Below are positions 12,101 through 24,148 of a DNA stretch of 64,000 bases, one piece after another (within the stretch, counting starts at the first letter, position 1; every line of letters begins with the position of its first letter). This stretch comes from Onchocerca volvulus. Lineage: Eukaryota > Nematoda > Chromadorea > Rhabditida > Onchocercidae. A model generated the notes under the pieces. That model was not told the origin of the DNA. It saw nothing but the letters and a program-made list of their open reading frames with translations, and searched no databases. A program made the translations under genes and the position numbers. The stretch lies in NCBI GenBank assembly GCA_000499405.2, contig HG738141.1, positions 1,160,642 through 1,224,641 on the forward strand, written 5' to 3'.

Positions 12101-15100
12101 CATATTTGATTATTTAATTCCAATATTTCCCTCAGCAATACTTGATATTACATTAATTTATGATAATATATCACTTGAATTATCCGATCATTAAACTCTC
12201 TGTGCTTCTTACGACATTAATGCCAGAAATACGTCGGTCGTATCTGTCACCGGATTTCCGGATGAGATGAATTCAGTTGTTATCAGATAAGTCTATTAGC
12301 CTTAGTGGCTAGTTTAACTTTATCCGGTTGACATTATTGGCAATATATTGTTGGAACTTTTCGACTCTATTCATTTCTGTTTATTCCAATTTAATTTCTA
12401 ACTCATTTGTTTACTCATTCATTGTTTACTTCCATTATGATAAGCAAATATGCAATTTTTTCGGGAATAAAAAAAAGAAATATTTGATATTAAGGAGTTG
12501 AATTATGATTGCACAATAAATTGCCCGAAATTCAGGCTCACGTACGTATTTGGGATTCGGTAACGTTGCAAACATTGCGCACAATCGGGACAGGTGATGC
12601 AAGTGCAAATTTTGATCGAGGTGTTCAGTGTTGTGCATTTAGTCGTGCAGCTTGCATGCAACTTGCAATTATTGATGATTCCTACGAACATATACTTAGT
12701 ATTTGGGATTGGCAAAAAGGGAAAAAGATTGCAGAAACCAAGGAAAGCTTCTAAGTTTTTTTTTTCTGTCCCTCTCATTAAATTAGATTAAAGTTGCATT
12801 TATTTTTTTTTATTTCTCATGAAAAGTAAATTTGTACTTTTCCATTGAATTATACTAAATTATTGACAAAATATTCGGGATAAATTATTAACATGAGTTA
12901 TAGCGAGATGAAATTTTTCTATATATCATTTCAAATTTCATAAATAATTACAGAGTAGTTTAGTATTATTTATAAATTGATCAATAAATTAATAATAACA
13001 TTGGTCTGTTTTGGAATAATCTCAGATACGATTATTTTTAGTTTTTCAGTTCTGCTTATTAGAAATATCATTTGTAAATTGTGTATTATTCGAAGATATG
13101 GAATAATTATTGATTCAAACAACTCTTTTTTTTATATTTATTAAGTTGCTAATTTTAAATTTTCAAGAATTAATCGAAAATAAAGTAGAGAGACAGAGAG
13201 AGAGAGAGGATTTCATTAAAAATAAATGAATAACTCATAATTATTCATATTCGGAGATTTCCTATTACTGCTAAATTACAGGTCAAAGGTTAGATTTGCT
13301 TTTGCAGAGTGCCAACGATCAGGTGTTTGCATGTGAATTCCATCCATACTCCCGAAATGTCTTGATTTCCTACGGTAAAGGTCATTGCAATGTTTGGAGC
13401 ATCGATGGTACGACGCTCATCAAAAAGCCCATCACATTTGAGGTTTTCTCAGCTAATATAATATATTTAATTAATATATAATATTTAACTAATAGAATAT
13501 ATAATATTTAATTAATAGAATATATGATATTTAATTAATAGAATGTATAATATTTAATTGACAGAATATATAATATTTAATTGACAGAATATATAATATT
13601 TAATTAATAGAATATATAATATTTAATTAATAGAATGTATAATATTTAATTGACAGAATATATAATATTTAATTGACAGAATATATAATATTTAATCAAC
13701 AGAATATATAATATTTAATTAATAGAATGTATAATATTTAATTGACAGAATATATAATATTTAATTAATAGAATATATAATATTTAATTAACAGAATGTA
13801 TAATATTTAATTAGTAGAATATGTGATATTTAATCAACAGAATATATAGTATTTAATTAATAGAATGTATAATATTTAATTAACAGAATATATAATATTT
13901 AATTAATAGAATATGTAATATTTAATCAACAGAATATATAATATTTAATTAATAGAATGTATAATATTTAATTAACAGAATATATAATATTTAATTAATA
14001 GAATATGTAATATTTAATCAACAGAATATATAATATTTAATTAATAGAATGTATAATATTTAATTGACAGAATATATAATATTTAATTGACAGAATATAT
14101 AATATTTAATTAATAGAATATATAATATTTAATTAACAGAATATATAATATTTAATTAATAGAATATATAATATTTAATTAATAGAATGTATAATATTTA
14201 ATTGACAGAATATATAATATTTAATTAATAGAATATATAATATTTAATTAATAGAATGTATAATATTTAATTGACAGAATATATAATATTTAATTAATAT
14301 AGTATATAATATTTAATTGACAGAATATGTAATATTTAATTGACAGAATATATAATATTTAATTAACAAAATATATAAATTTAATTAATGGAATATTATT
14401 TGAATTGGAAAATAAATTCCAAAGAAAGATAATTCATTTAAAAGAGAAAGAATGGAATTAAAATTATATATCCTCTTTTTTCTATTTTTATGATATGCCA
14501 TTTTTTAACAGTATCAAATAATGCCGATCATATCGATGGTGGATAAATTCTAATTTGAAATGAAATAGAACAAATCATAAATTAATTAATCAAATAATTG
14601 AATAAAAAGTGCAAAGTGAATTTTTACAAGCAAATTCCTCATTTTCATAATACAAATTAGTAGAAGGTGATCGTGTATAAATGTCATCTCAGTAATGTCA
14701 GATAAGTTGAGAGGCTAAGGTTATCATTTACAGATTCTAAAACCATTGTGGTTTTTTGGGAATATTTATTTAATAGTTTTTTTAATTAACAAAGATATAT
14801 AATTTTGTAGTGGAAATCATATGTTTCTGAATTGGCTGACTAATTAGGTTCTATTAATTATATTAATTTAGGGCCGTAATAAACCAAAATTGGTACTCTG
14901 TTCACATTTTACTGAACGTGGAAACATCATAACAGGTGATTCTAATGGCACATTAACAATTTGGAATACAAATCAGATTAAACCAATTCGGCAAATACCG
15001 AAGGTTTTTTATCGATCTTAATTAACGATAATTTCGATTTAAAATATATTTCTTTATGCTTTACGAGAACTGAAATATTTCCCTGTGAATAGATAATGAT

Positions 15101-18100
15101 TTGATGAGCGTATGATATTAATTGATTAGCAGAATTGTCGAATAAATCTGTTGTGAATACAGCATAATGATTGCTTTGAAAAAGATTTTTCCTAATTGTT
15201 AAAAAAAATGTTATGATCTAGATCAGATTATTGATTAGACTATTTCAAATATGAACATTTAAGCAATTATTGATGCTAATTTGAGGAATGAATGAAAATT
15301 TCTTTTTTTAATTTAAGGCTCATAATGGTGGTGTTTGGGCATTATGTTTACTTGGCAATGGACATTTCATTTCGGCTGGCAAAGATCGAGTATTATTTGA
15401 ATGGGAAATTGATGGTTTGACAAAGATTCGTGGTCCAATAATGGTGAGTTTAATGCAGGGAGGATAATTTCTGAATAATGAAATGTACAATTTAAGTAAT
15501 TTGTTGTTGAATGATAAAATTTAAATTTCATGTTGAAATTTCAATAAACTTTTTCTTATTGAAATCTGAAAATGATCAATTCGATTCTTAAATTTCAGTT
15601 TCCGGATGAAGAAAGTGGTTGCATACGTACGATAGCATCAACTTCAACTTTTCATTTATTCATTGGCACAACACGAAATACAATTTGGAGTGGTACTTTG
15701 GAGAAAGGTTTCCAGCAAATTCAACAGGTTCATTTCTGATTTCCTCTCAAGACACGACAAATGACTTTTTTGTTTCAAACAAAATTTTCACTAATATTTC
15801 ACAATATTCGTCGATTCGATGGTTCAATTCTTTTTCCTTTTTTTTTTTTTTTGAATTGAAAATTCTGAATTTGGATATTTTTCGAATTCTTTTTGAAAAT
15901 TTCGATTTTTTAAATTAGAATATCGATGATAGTATTAAAAACTATATAGGCACATGCAAATGGTGTAACACATATAACTGCACATCCAACAAAACCACAA
16001 TTCTTATCTTCCTCAACTGATAACAAATTACGATTGTATGATACAGAAACGAAGACAATACTTTGGAATCTGCATTTTAAGGTTCGTTTTTGTCTCTCTT
16101 TTCGAACAGAATTTAATTGAACATTAAAATCATTTTGAATAAATCTAAATTAAATGAGAATTTGAGATATCAATGTACTATTAACTCTTTCTTCTTGTTT
16201 AAATTATCCAATATTGAAGTTTTATTCAGTTGAATGGACAATGTTGAAGCCTGATTCCACATATTTATCCATATAGATCGATAGATAGACGAATGGATAA
16301 AGGAATAGTTATTTTCGATTTTAAAATTAAAATTCTCAAAAAGATAGATGTTCAGTTTGAGTGTTGTTGATGAAAACTTCGGAAATTTTTCTAAATTCAC
16401 AGGATGAAATATGTTGCGCTGATTTTCATCCAAAAGGTGATTTCTTTGCCATTGGTTTTACGGGTGGAAAATGGGCCGTGTATATTTATACGCATCGGAC
16501 GCAAGTCTACACGTTTGAGGAAGGAATAAACGATGCGATCACAACCTTGCGATTTTCAACAGTTGGCAATTTTTTAGCTGTCGCAACCAAAGTAAGCATC
16601 AAAATTCATTTTAATTTAAGGATTGAAATGATAATATTGAAATTAAAATAAGCTCAAACCAGAATTTTTTTTTTTGAATTCTTATTTGACTTAATATTGA
16701 TTCAATAGTTTATTTTTTCAGGTAAAATTTTTGTTGTAATTTTTTTTTGGCCAATTACTTACCTTTTTTTTATTTCTTTTGGAACGGTCATAATGATAAA
16801 TTCGTAGGAGATGATTTGTTTATTCATTTTTATAATTAAAATATTATAATTCAGTTTGTTTTTACAGGGAAAAAAATTATCAATTTATGCCATATCGGGT
16901 GATTTTCGACATTATGTTAAAGTATCAGAGATTACGGTAAATTTACAATTATCGTAAGTACGAAATTTCGAAATTTGTTGTTAAAATGTTGAATTACTTT
17001 TGAGTAAATAAACTTTCGCATTGTTTACTTTGTCATTTTAACTCTCTGCTAGCATAGCTTGAAAATCCCCGGATTTCACTTCGATTTTAAAGGAATTGAA
17101 TGCTTCGATAAAAACATTGGACTGGTCAACGGATGGTAGATTGTTGCGAGCCAATGATGATGACCTTCAACATTATATTTGTAAGGCTCTAATTATCAGT
17201 ATCATAGCAACATAATTCCGCTTTTGTGATGATTAACCTCAAATCAATTTATCATGAGAAATTTTTCAAATTTATCACTATGTACTTTAAAACAATTGTA
17301 AAATTTGCTAAATTATTAAATACAAAAAAATTATCTTTCACTTCGAATCCTTCAAATATTTCAAGTAATTTAACGAAATGTAAGATTTATTGTCTAAATT
17401 GAGTTACAAACTATTTTTGCATATTTCAGGGAACTCAAGTACCGGTCAACTGGCCAGTTTGCAAGAGGCCAGTGATGTAGAATGGGCCTCAGCAAGATGT
17501 CCAGTTTCGTTTGAGAACGCTTGCATTTCATATGCTTTGATGAAATCTATCGCTGCAATTGACCGTAGTCCGGATGGACGATATGTGGCTGTAATCTTAT
17601 CAAATGGTATGATTCGTTTCTATCAGTATCCGACAACAACGATTCTGGTAATTTTCAGTATTTGAAAAGTTCTTTGTTCAAATTTGAAAAAAAAAAACTG
17701 ATGGTACTTTGAGAAGTTTCTTCTCTCCTGCTAAGTTTCTATTTTTTTAGAATTAATTTTCACTCCGATCGAAGAGCAATTTTAGGATAAGATAAATTGA
17801 GAGTTTATGATAGAATAAGTTTCTAATGCTTATTATTACTTTATGAAAGCCATAATCACTTTTATGATAAGCAAGTAGATATTTTGAAATATTCAATATT
17901 ATTTTGCTTTGAATAAAAAATTTTAAATCGAAAGAACTAAAGCTAATGGTTCTTTTTTTTTTTTTTTTTTTTTCAAATTTATAATTTTCAAAGGTATCTT
18001 TCTCTTGCTATTATTTTATCGATTTTACATATAAAAGTTAAATTAAACATTTATTTTTAGGCTTCATATAAGGAAGCATATGGTTATAGTGTTTCTGCAC

Positions 18101-18186
18101 GAAATATTGCCTTTGTTGGAGAATTACTGATTAGTGATGGTGGCACTGATGGAGCAATTTATCAGTGGAAATTATCCAAGACCTGA
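5645..18186 (+). CDS. elp-1: Echinoderm microtubule-associated protein-like (ELP/EML)
   Basis: Coding exons: 5645-5809, 7188-7368, 7956-8074, 9802-10043, 10184-10240, 10592-10756, 10912-11055, 11544-11613, 11997-12071, 12536-12742, 13308-13442, 14872-15003, 15318-15443, 15599-15727, 15950-16081, 16403-16591, 16868-16936, 17093-17180, 17430-17647, 18061-18186; 922 residues, all phases compatible. Residues 14-34 are nearly all Asp. A coiled coil spans roughly 35-75 (WNRIVDLENQIQ, then TLRRLNDLEQK). The HELP motif with GYRGKDCRGNLHELPTGEIV is near 310-330. Two WD-type propellers follow, with family signatures HVRIWDSVTLQTL, WDWQKGKKIAETK and DVEWAS. EMLs bind and stabilise microtubules. Exon 9 (75 nt) keeps the frame and falls in a propeller loop, so it may be alternative. 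The intron after 12742 starts GA instead of GT. Several introns hold repeats. Confidence 0.93.
5677..5740 (+). repeat. GAT trinucleotide microsatellite, poly-Asp coding
   Basis: About twenty GAT units with two AAT interruptions, inside EML coding exon 1. They encode an Asp-rich tract ahead of the coiled coil. Perfect triplet runs like this are usually length-variable between individuals. Confidence 0.9.
5964..6146. repeat. 46-bp tandem repeat, each unit a potential hairpin
   Basis: Four units of about 46 bp in EML intron 1. Each has the inverted core GCTCATGAATC ... ATCCATCGAGC, so every unit can fold on itself around a CAGA loop. The first copy is the closest to a perfect inverted repeat (GAATGCTCATGGAT against ATCCATTGAGCATTC). 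Confidence 0.85.
6785..7040. repeat. Degenerate minisatellite (unit about 60 bp)
   Basis: Four or so diverged units built on AGAATCCTCGTTATTACAT and TTCTTTTGTAGC in EML intron 1. The minus strand stays open for 98 codons across them, giving a repeated Cys-Asn-Asn-Glu-Asp motif. The frame lies inside another gene's intron and resembles no known family, so I treat it as a repeat by-product. Confidence 0.65.
8925..8945. repeat. Short interstitial TTAGGC tract
   Basis: About three TTAGGC-type hexamers (CAGTTAGGCTTAGGCTTA core) within EML intron 3. Same unit as nematode telomeres. Confidence 0.6.
9107..9157. repeat. Poly-A tract of about 50 bases
   Basis: Uninterrupted A run in EML intron 3, close to shorter A runs at 8994-9003 and 9075-9086. 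No retroposed gene body is recognisable next to it. Confidence 0.85.
13190..13209. repeat. GA dinucleotide microsatellite
   Basis: Short AGAGAGACAGAGAGAGAGAG tract within the EML intron that precedes exon 13308-13442. Confidence 0.75.
13453..14396. repeat. 23-bp AT-rich minisatellite, about 41 copies
   Basis: Tandem units based on AGAATATATAATATTTAATT plus a variable AAT, GAC, AAC or CAAC joint, filling most of the EML intron between exons 13308-13442 and 14872-15003. Units with AATGTATAAT and those with GACAG joints recur in similar order, so there is higher-order structure from multi-unit duplication. Confidence 0.95.
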
Positions 18187-18240
18187 AATATCATGCAGGA
18201 TTATATAAAATATCATGCAGGATTATAATTATAATTATGG

Positions 18241-18246
18241 AATAAA
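18241..18246 (+). terminator. Poly(A) signal AATAAA of the EML gene
   Basis: AATAAA lies 55 nt past the EML stop codon. The short 3' UTR contains a direct duplication of ATCATGCAGGATTAT (about 18192-18225). Confidence 0.7.
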
Positions 18247-18249
18247 TGT

Positions 18250-21150
18250 AAATTTTGCATGGATTTCATTCCGATAGATCTCTAATTCTTGACATTTTAA
18301 CTCAGAAATATTTGAGTAATGAATGATCACTAAAATCTCTTCTTTTTACATTCTCGTATATCATTCTCATCAGTGGATTTTACTGAGAAATTCTGGTAAT
18401 TTGTGGGTGATGTCAACAAGAATTAATTAGGCTTTCTTCAGTGCATAAATCCAGTTTGATTGGAAATGATGGCATTCCAGAATTAGTTGCTTAATAACTT
18501 TTTGGAAAGCAAGATTTCATGAATGAATTCAAATATCAAGCCATTTTGTGATATTTATGATTTCTTAGGTTACCGGTGATTTTTTTTTTTTGATTTTTAT
18601 CTTTTCCCATGTTTTTTGCTGTTATATAATCATTTGGGCATTATCTAACTTGTTAATACTGATAGGAAATTATAATATTTGATAAATTTATTTCTTGTTG
18701 TTTTCTCTATTACTTCTAAAATTAATTTTTGTGGTAAATTTTTTGTTGTTATTTTCTTGCTATAATGCAATATATATTTTATGATAAATTTATACAACTA
18801 TTTCTGAACTGAAATGAATTCAATGAAAAATAAATAATAATAACAATCAAGTATGCCAAATACATAATTACATCATTAATTTTTTGAGACACGCGTCGAT
18901 CGTTGTAATGTAAAAGCGATGACGCAAAAGAAAATAAACGTAGATATTGCGACGTCAAACAATCAAGATATATTGGCTAAAGATTTATGTAATTAGTAAA
19001 AATTCATCTCTTATTTAATTAGATAATGCTAACTTAACTTTTTCTACTATTTGTTTGTCTTTTTTTATTAACTTTAAAGCTTTAAGTTTGAAAATTCAAA
19101 CATAGTTATGAATTAGTATCTCTTAATTATATTTAATTAGATTTTTTTGGAGTAAAGATTATTAAATTTATTAAAAACCGTTGTATTATTATAAATGATA
19201 CGTGAAGGAATGATATACGTACACTTAAGTGAAGGGGAAAGCAACAAAAGTTTTATACTAACTCTCAGAGTAGTAAAAAAAGTAAATGGTGCTCTTGGAA
19301 CAAAGATTGATGCATTTCAGTTTCCTAAATTGTTGTTGGTCAGTGGAAATCGTAATTTTGATAAATAGAACTTATGAGGAAAATTTCATCAATGACATAC
19401 TTATTAGATTTTTCCAAACCAATTTTTCGTTTTCAGAGTGTAAATTTTAAATGATTATAATTAGGCCTAAATACATCTGCTTCAATCAAATTATGAAATC
19501 AGCATATTTTTATCAACGAGAAATAAGTTTATCAGCTTCTGTAACACAAAAATCTGTGTGAGATTCGATGAACTGTTAAGAAATATTTTTTGTATTTTAC
19601 TGATTTTGAATTCGGAAATGTGCAGTAGTAGGATTTATGCTAATAGTTATCAATCGTTTGCTAGAAAATTTGCACATTTGAATCATGAAATATTTCATTA
19701 GTTGGAAGATTTTAAATATTTATAGAATATTAACCAAAAGTTGCATGTGATCGGATTTAACTTTCCAGAATCCACAGTATACCAAAAAACCGAATATATG
19801 CTGCGGGCAATCCGGTTAATCCGGTGAATAGCCTGATTTTATAACCTAATTGAGCCAATTTCAAATAGCTTAGAATTTATTGAAATTTGCCATATTTATC
19901 GTTATTATTTTCATTTTTATTCTTGAAAAAAGATGATGATCTAATCAATAAAATTTTCGAATCTCGTCCTGATATATAATTAATGAGAGATAATTAATTA
20001 CCGACAATATATATTTGCATTAGTGAGAATTTTCTATATATTTATCATCAATGCATGTATGCCTTTTGGATATGTTTTGATTCGAAATGAATTTAAAATG
20101 AGCTAAATATAATAATAGCCTCTTTTGCACATATTACTCGAATTCATATTTCAACGAAAAATTAGATTTCAAATTGTGAGAGAAATTCTTCAATCTCTTC
20201 CGAAAAGTTAGAAAACTTAGAATGGATTTAAAAAGTATTTACTTGGATTCATTTGAAATATCCATTTTAATTCCTGTTCAGCTGATTTGTCAATAAATTT
20301 TTGACACTCAAAAAAAAATACGGAAAAAAAAGATGATTTTTTACTTGATATTTGAGTATGAGAAATTTCGAAAAATAAACTTTTCGTAAAGAAGAGCGAA
20401 AGATAAGTAAATAAACATATCAGTATGTATAAGATAAGCATTACGTTCATTTTCATGTATTCCAACAATTACAATTAAAATAGCCAAATGATGTTTTTAT
20501 TTTACTAACTTTTTCCTGGTTGCTATGTGAAATAAATAAGTTGCTAAGGTATGTGTGCTAGCAAGTTGCTAAGAAGCAATAAATATATCGTAACAATTTT
20601 TATTATTTCATCTAATTGAATAAGTTTATTGAGTACCTTTGTCTTATCTTTCCTCCATCCAACTTATTTCAAATTCTCATTTCACTCTTTCTTCTTCTTT
20701 TTTTCATAATAAATTTTCAATAAGCAGAATTCATCACTTTTTTTTTTTTTTTTATTGAAATTCGATATTATTAAGGTGATAGTCAAGCTGAAATCATAGA
20801 AATAAAGGTGCATAAGCAGATTAGTAAATTTGAAACAATCTATTATGAATGTTACCGTTTCATCCATCATCAATTTTTTTTTACTATTAATTCTATAATT
20901 TTGAAATCCTTGCAATAATCTCCAGTTCTGCCGATTTAGTAATTAGTATTTGAATCTCATAGATAAATTTTTTTAATAAACTTGCAAACAAATTCCTGGA
21001 TTTGTTGAAATAAAGTTTTAAAATTGCACTAAATGTTGGAACAGTTCAAGTTTCTTTCGGGAATTTCTGTCGGAATATTTTTAATTCGTTCTCAGCTAAT
21101 AATTAGCAATTTAATGCTTAATGAAGTTCGTATTTGTGTCAAGTAAATTC
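18250..21150. other. Intergenic AT-rich spacer
   Basis: No conserved coding exon was found on either strand. Open frames here are short and low-complexity (for example a minus-strand frame at 20217-20468). No RNA gene was recognised. Confidence 0.55.
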
Positions 21151-21172
21151 GTTTCAGAAAATAAGCAAACCG

Positions 21173-23233
21173 ATGATAAAAGATAACGCTGAAGAAGAAA
21201 AAGATGACGTTGAAAAAATAAACTATGTTGAATTTTTGCGTAGCACAGGACACTTTAATACTAGTGAAATTAATCCCAATAATGTTCAAAATTTGAACAA
21301 CTCACCAAAGTTTGTTAAATTTTAATTAATTAAAATATTTCTGTTAACAATGAGAGATTTGTCATTTAACATTATAATAAATCATTTCCCTTTTTAATGA
21401 TTTGTCATTAAAAAGGGAAATGATTCATTATAATGTTAAATAAGCTCAAGAAAAAAGAATTCCAATATTGGCAATCCCTTCAATTATCATTTTCCTACGT
21501 TTCTATTTCTCAATTTCCTTTTCTCACTCATTCATCCATGACAATTTCAAATTATTATTTAAGATCAAAAAAGAAAGTAACAAAGCATAAGGAAAATTTG
21601 TAAATCCTCTTCATTCAACTATTTTGAATTAATCTTAGTCATTTCTTTTCGATTATATTAATGAGTGCAAGGGAAAAAATGCTTGCACTTTGCAGAAAAT
21701 GGGATAAACAATTATTGAACATTTATTGCACCATCACCAAATTCCAATTTAAATTTCATTTATTATTCATATTTCGGAAAATCTACCATTTGTAAATTTC
21801 TAGGAAACGAGAGCATGTCAGCACTTTGGGTAATTCAAAATCACTTCCACAACTACAATCAAAGGTTTCATTTTTAAAACTTATTTTGAAAAAGAATATT
21901 CAGGTTCAAATGATTTAAAAGGGAAGTAAATAGTTCTGATCCGCTGAAGAAGAGATGAAATCTGAAAGGAATACAGATATTCATTATCACTATTTCTCAG
22001 GAAAACAATTAAAAAGACACATTTCACTATTCATATAGTTCCAACCATTTCTGATTTTTCAATCTGTAAATATTTCATCCGTAAGAAAGAAAGAAACAAA
22101 TATTATTTAAGAAATATTTCTTGAACATGAAAATTAACAAAAAATTAGATTAGATAAATTAGAAATAAATTTAATCAGCTAGCGATAAATTATTCTTGAT
22201 TTACAGTGAGGCGATGAAATAAAACATAAAATGGATAAAAATGATGATTGTTAAAGTTGATTTCATAAATAAATAGCATTCAAGCAAATGTATAGGAGAA
22301 AATTGTCGCTTGAGATGTGACACTGCTATGTTTCTTCATTGAAGAATGATCCTTTATGGCTTATTTTTAAAATTAAATCCCATCATGATCAATTCATTTT
22401 GCAATAAATTGTTGCTCTCGTTTTTCAGGAAAAAAATAGCAAAAATATGGACAGCGAAATAAGCAATAATGTTCCATGTACATTTTATGAAGCAATATTA
22501 AATTCCGATTATTCAACTGACAAAACTCAAGAATGTACCTCATCATCAGACCTCGCAGGACCACCAACAGTATCTGCTTTACCAAAAATACTTCGACCTT
22601 CGAAACGGTGGTATAAAAAAACTTCTTACTCACTGGATTCTTCGCCAAAGGTTCCTTTGAAAAAACTATTCCTATTCTAATTTGTTTTAAAATCATCCAT
22701 CCATCTTAATTCTTTTAATGTTAAAATTTATTTTAATTTGAAAGCACATAAAACTGATGGCAGATGTTAATAGTAAGTAAGATTAGAAATTCATGAACAT
22801 ATTATTCCAAATATGACATAAATACTTCCATAGTATTTGAATCAAAATTATTAGTTAATTAACTTCTATTAAGAAATACGTTTGATAAGAAGCAATAAAC
22901 TGACAATAATCTATTATCACAAATTGATAATAAGTTGCCCTTTATGAAAATTGTCTTTCTTTTATATATGTCAGAATAGATACAAGTAATGTTTATGATA
23001 GTACTGCAATCATCCACAATCATATGCTACATGATAGTGAAGAAATTATATAATTTCAGATTTTGACTGATATGAAAACAATCACTCATGCAGATCTGCT
23101 GCATATGCCAACTATTTGCTCTCCATCGGTAGAATCGACAACGACAGGTAGTGATACTAACCGGACTAACGACTGTCAAAGTTTTGAAGACAGTTCAGAA
23201 TCCAAAAAAAAAGTTTTGCATAAACTGATTTAG
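21173..23233 (+). CDS. Hypothetical nematode protein, four exons
   Basis: Coding exons 21173-21309, 21804-21864, 22429-22650 and 23060-23233 join in frame to 197 residues. A GTTTCAG acceptor at 21151-21157 sits 15 nt before the ATG, consistent with spliced-leader addition. I recognise no domain. The protein is hydrophilic, with an acidic start (EEEKDDVEK), a basic Lys/Arg patch after the first intron (KKREHVSTLGNSKSLPQLQSK spans it), a Pro/Lys/Arg/Trp segment (PKILRPSKRWYKK), many Ser/Thr, and a Lys-rich end. No signal peptide or membrane segment is visible. Evidence that it is real is the run of four exons with matching phase and good splice sites. Intron 1 holds a nearly perfect 76-nt hairpin. 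Function unknown. Upstream coding exons cannot be excluded. Confidence 0.65.
21365..21440. repeat. Near-perfect 36-bp inverted repeat, 4-base loop
   Basis: Arms 21365-21400 and 21405-21440 pair at 35 of 36 positions around the loop TTTG. It lies in the first intron of the hypothetical gene at 21173-23233. Such a tight hairpin fits a snap-back duplication or a small foldback element. The loop is very short for a typical pre-miRNA. Confidence 0.95.
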
Positions 23234-23239
23234 ACTTGA

Positions 23240-24148
23240 TTACATATGAAAATAATAGCTGAAATTAATTCTTGAATACTAAAAATTATTTAAATCAAAA
23301 TATCCATCTAACTTCTATATAACTAGTTGTCTGTTGTTTGAATTTATCAATATCCTCATGTTCTTTTCTATTCATTCTTTTTCGCATTTTCCAGCAATAA
23401 TTTTATTGACTCGACAATCTGACTAGTCAATTTTATATAATATGTAAGCATCAAACATAAGTTATGCATGAAAGACAGCATAAACATATTATAATAAAAC
23501 TTCGCCTAGCTACGGTATCTAAAATAAGATATGATTGTTGTTTATCAATTTGCATAACGGAACCATGTATTATTCACTATGCCTTTGAAATGTATTTGAT
23601 TTTAAGTTTGCGTGTTACACATGTTATCCCTATAAACTTTCATACCTTTAATATTTTTTTTTTTTAACATATAAACTCCTAATCAATCATTCTCATTTTC
23701 TTCTTCAGCAAAAAGTGAACTAAAGTATTTTTTTACAAGGTAGTAAAATAATATTTTCAATTTAACTTTGTATTTATAATCATATTGCGCTGAATAACAA
23801 CTTGATCAAGTGAAGACAAAATTCCTGATAAGGAACAACAATCGTATTAAATGGATATATAACACTCAATTGTAGAAGAAAATATGTATAAAGGGGTCAG
23901 AAAGACGTCGGATCAATTACTTTTTATAATTTACAACACATGACAGAACCAAGATATATGGTGGGCAAAATAACCTCGATAATGACTGAATTAATCGAAT
24001 TCATTATTCCAAGATTTAGTTTTCGAAATTTGTATCGAAATATCAAGAACCAAATGTATTTAGAAATCTTCAATTTCTGGATTTTAGAAATCTCATTTCG
24101 TTGTTCATCAGTCTAAAATACCTTAAATTTTTCGGAATTACAAGAAAT
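23240..24148. other. Convergent intergenic spacer
   Basis: Lies between the 3' ends of the hypothetical gene (+) and the ASPSCR1-like gene (-). I see no exon or RNA gene. A plus-strand frame at 23464-23667 has no recognisable features. Confidence 0.5.
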
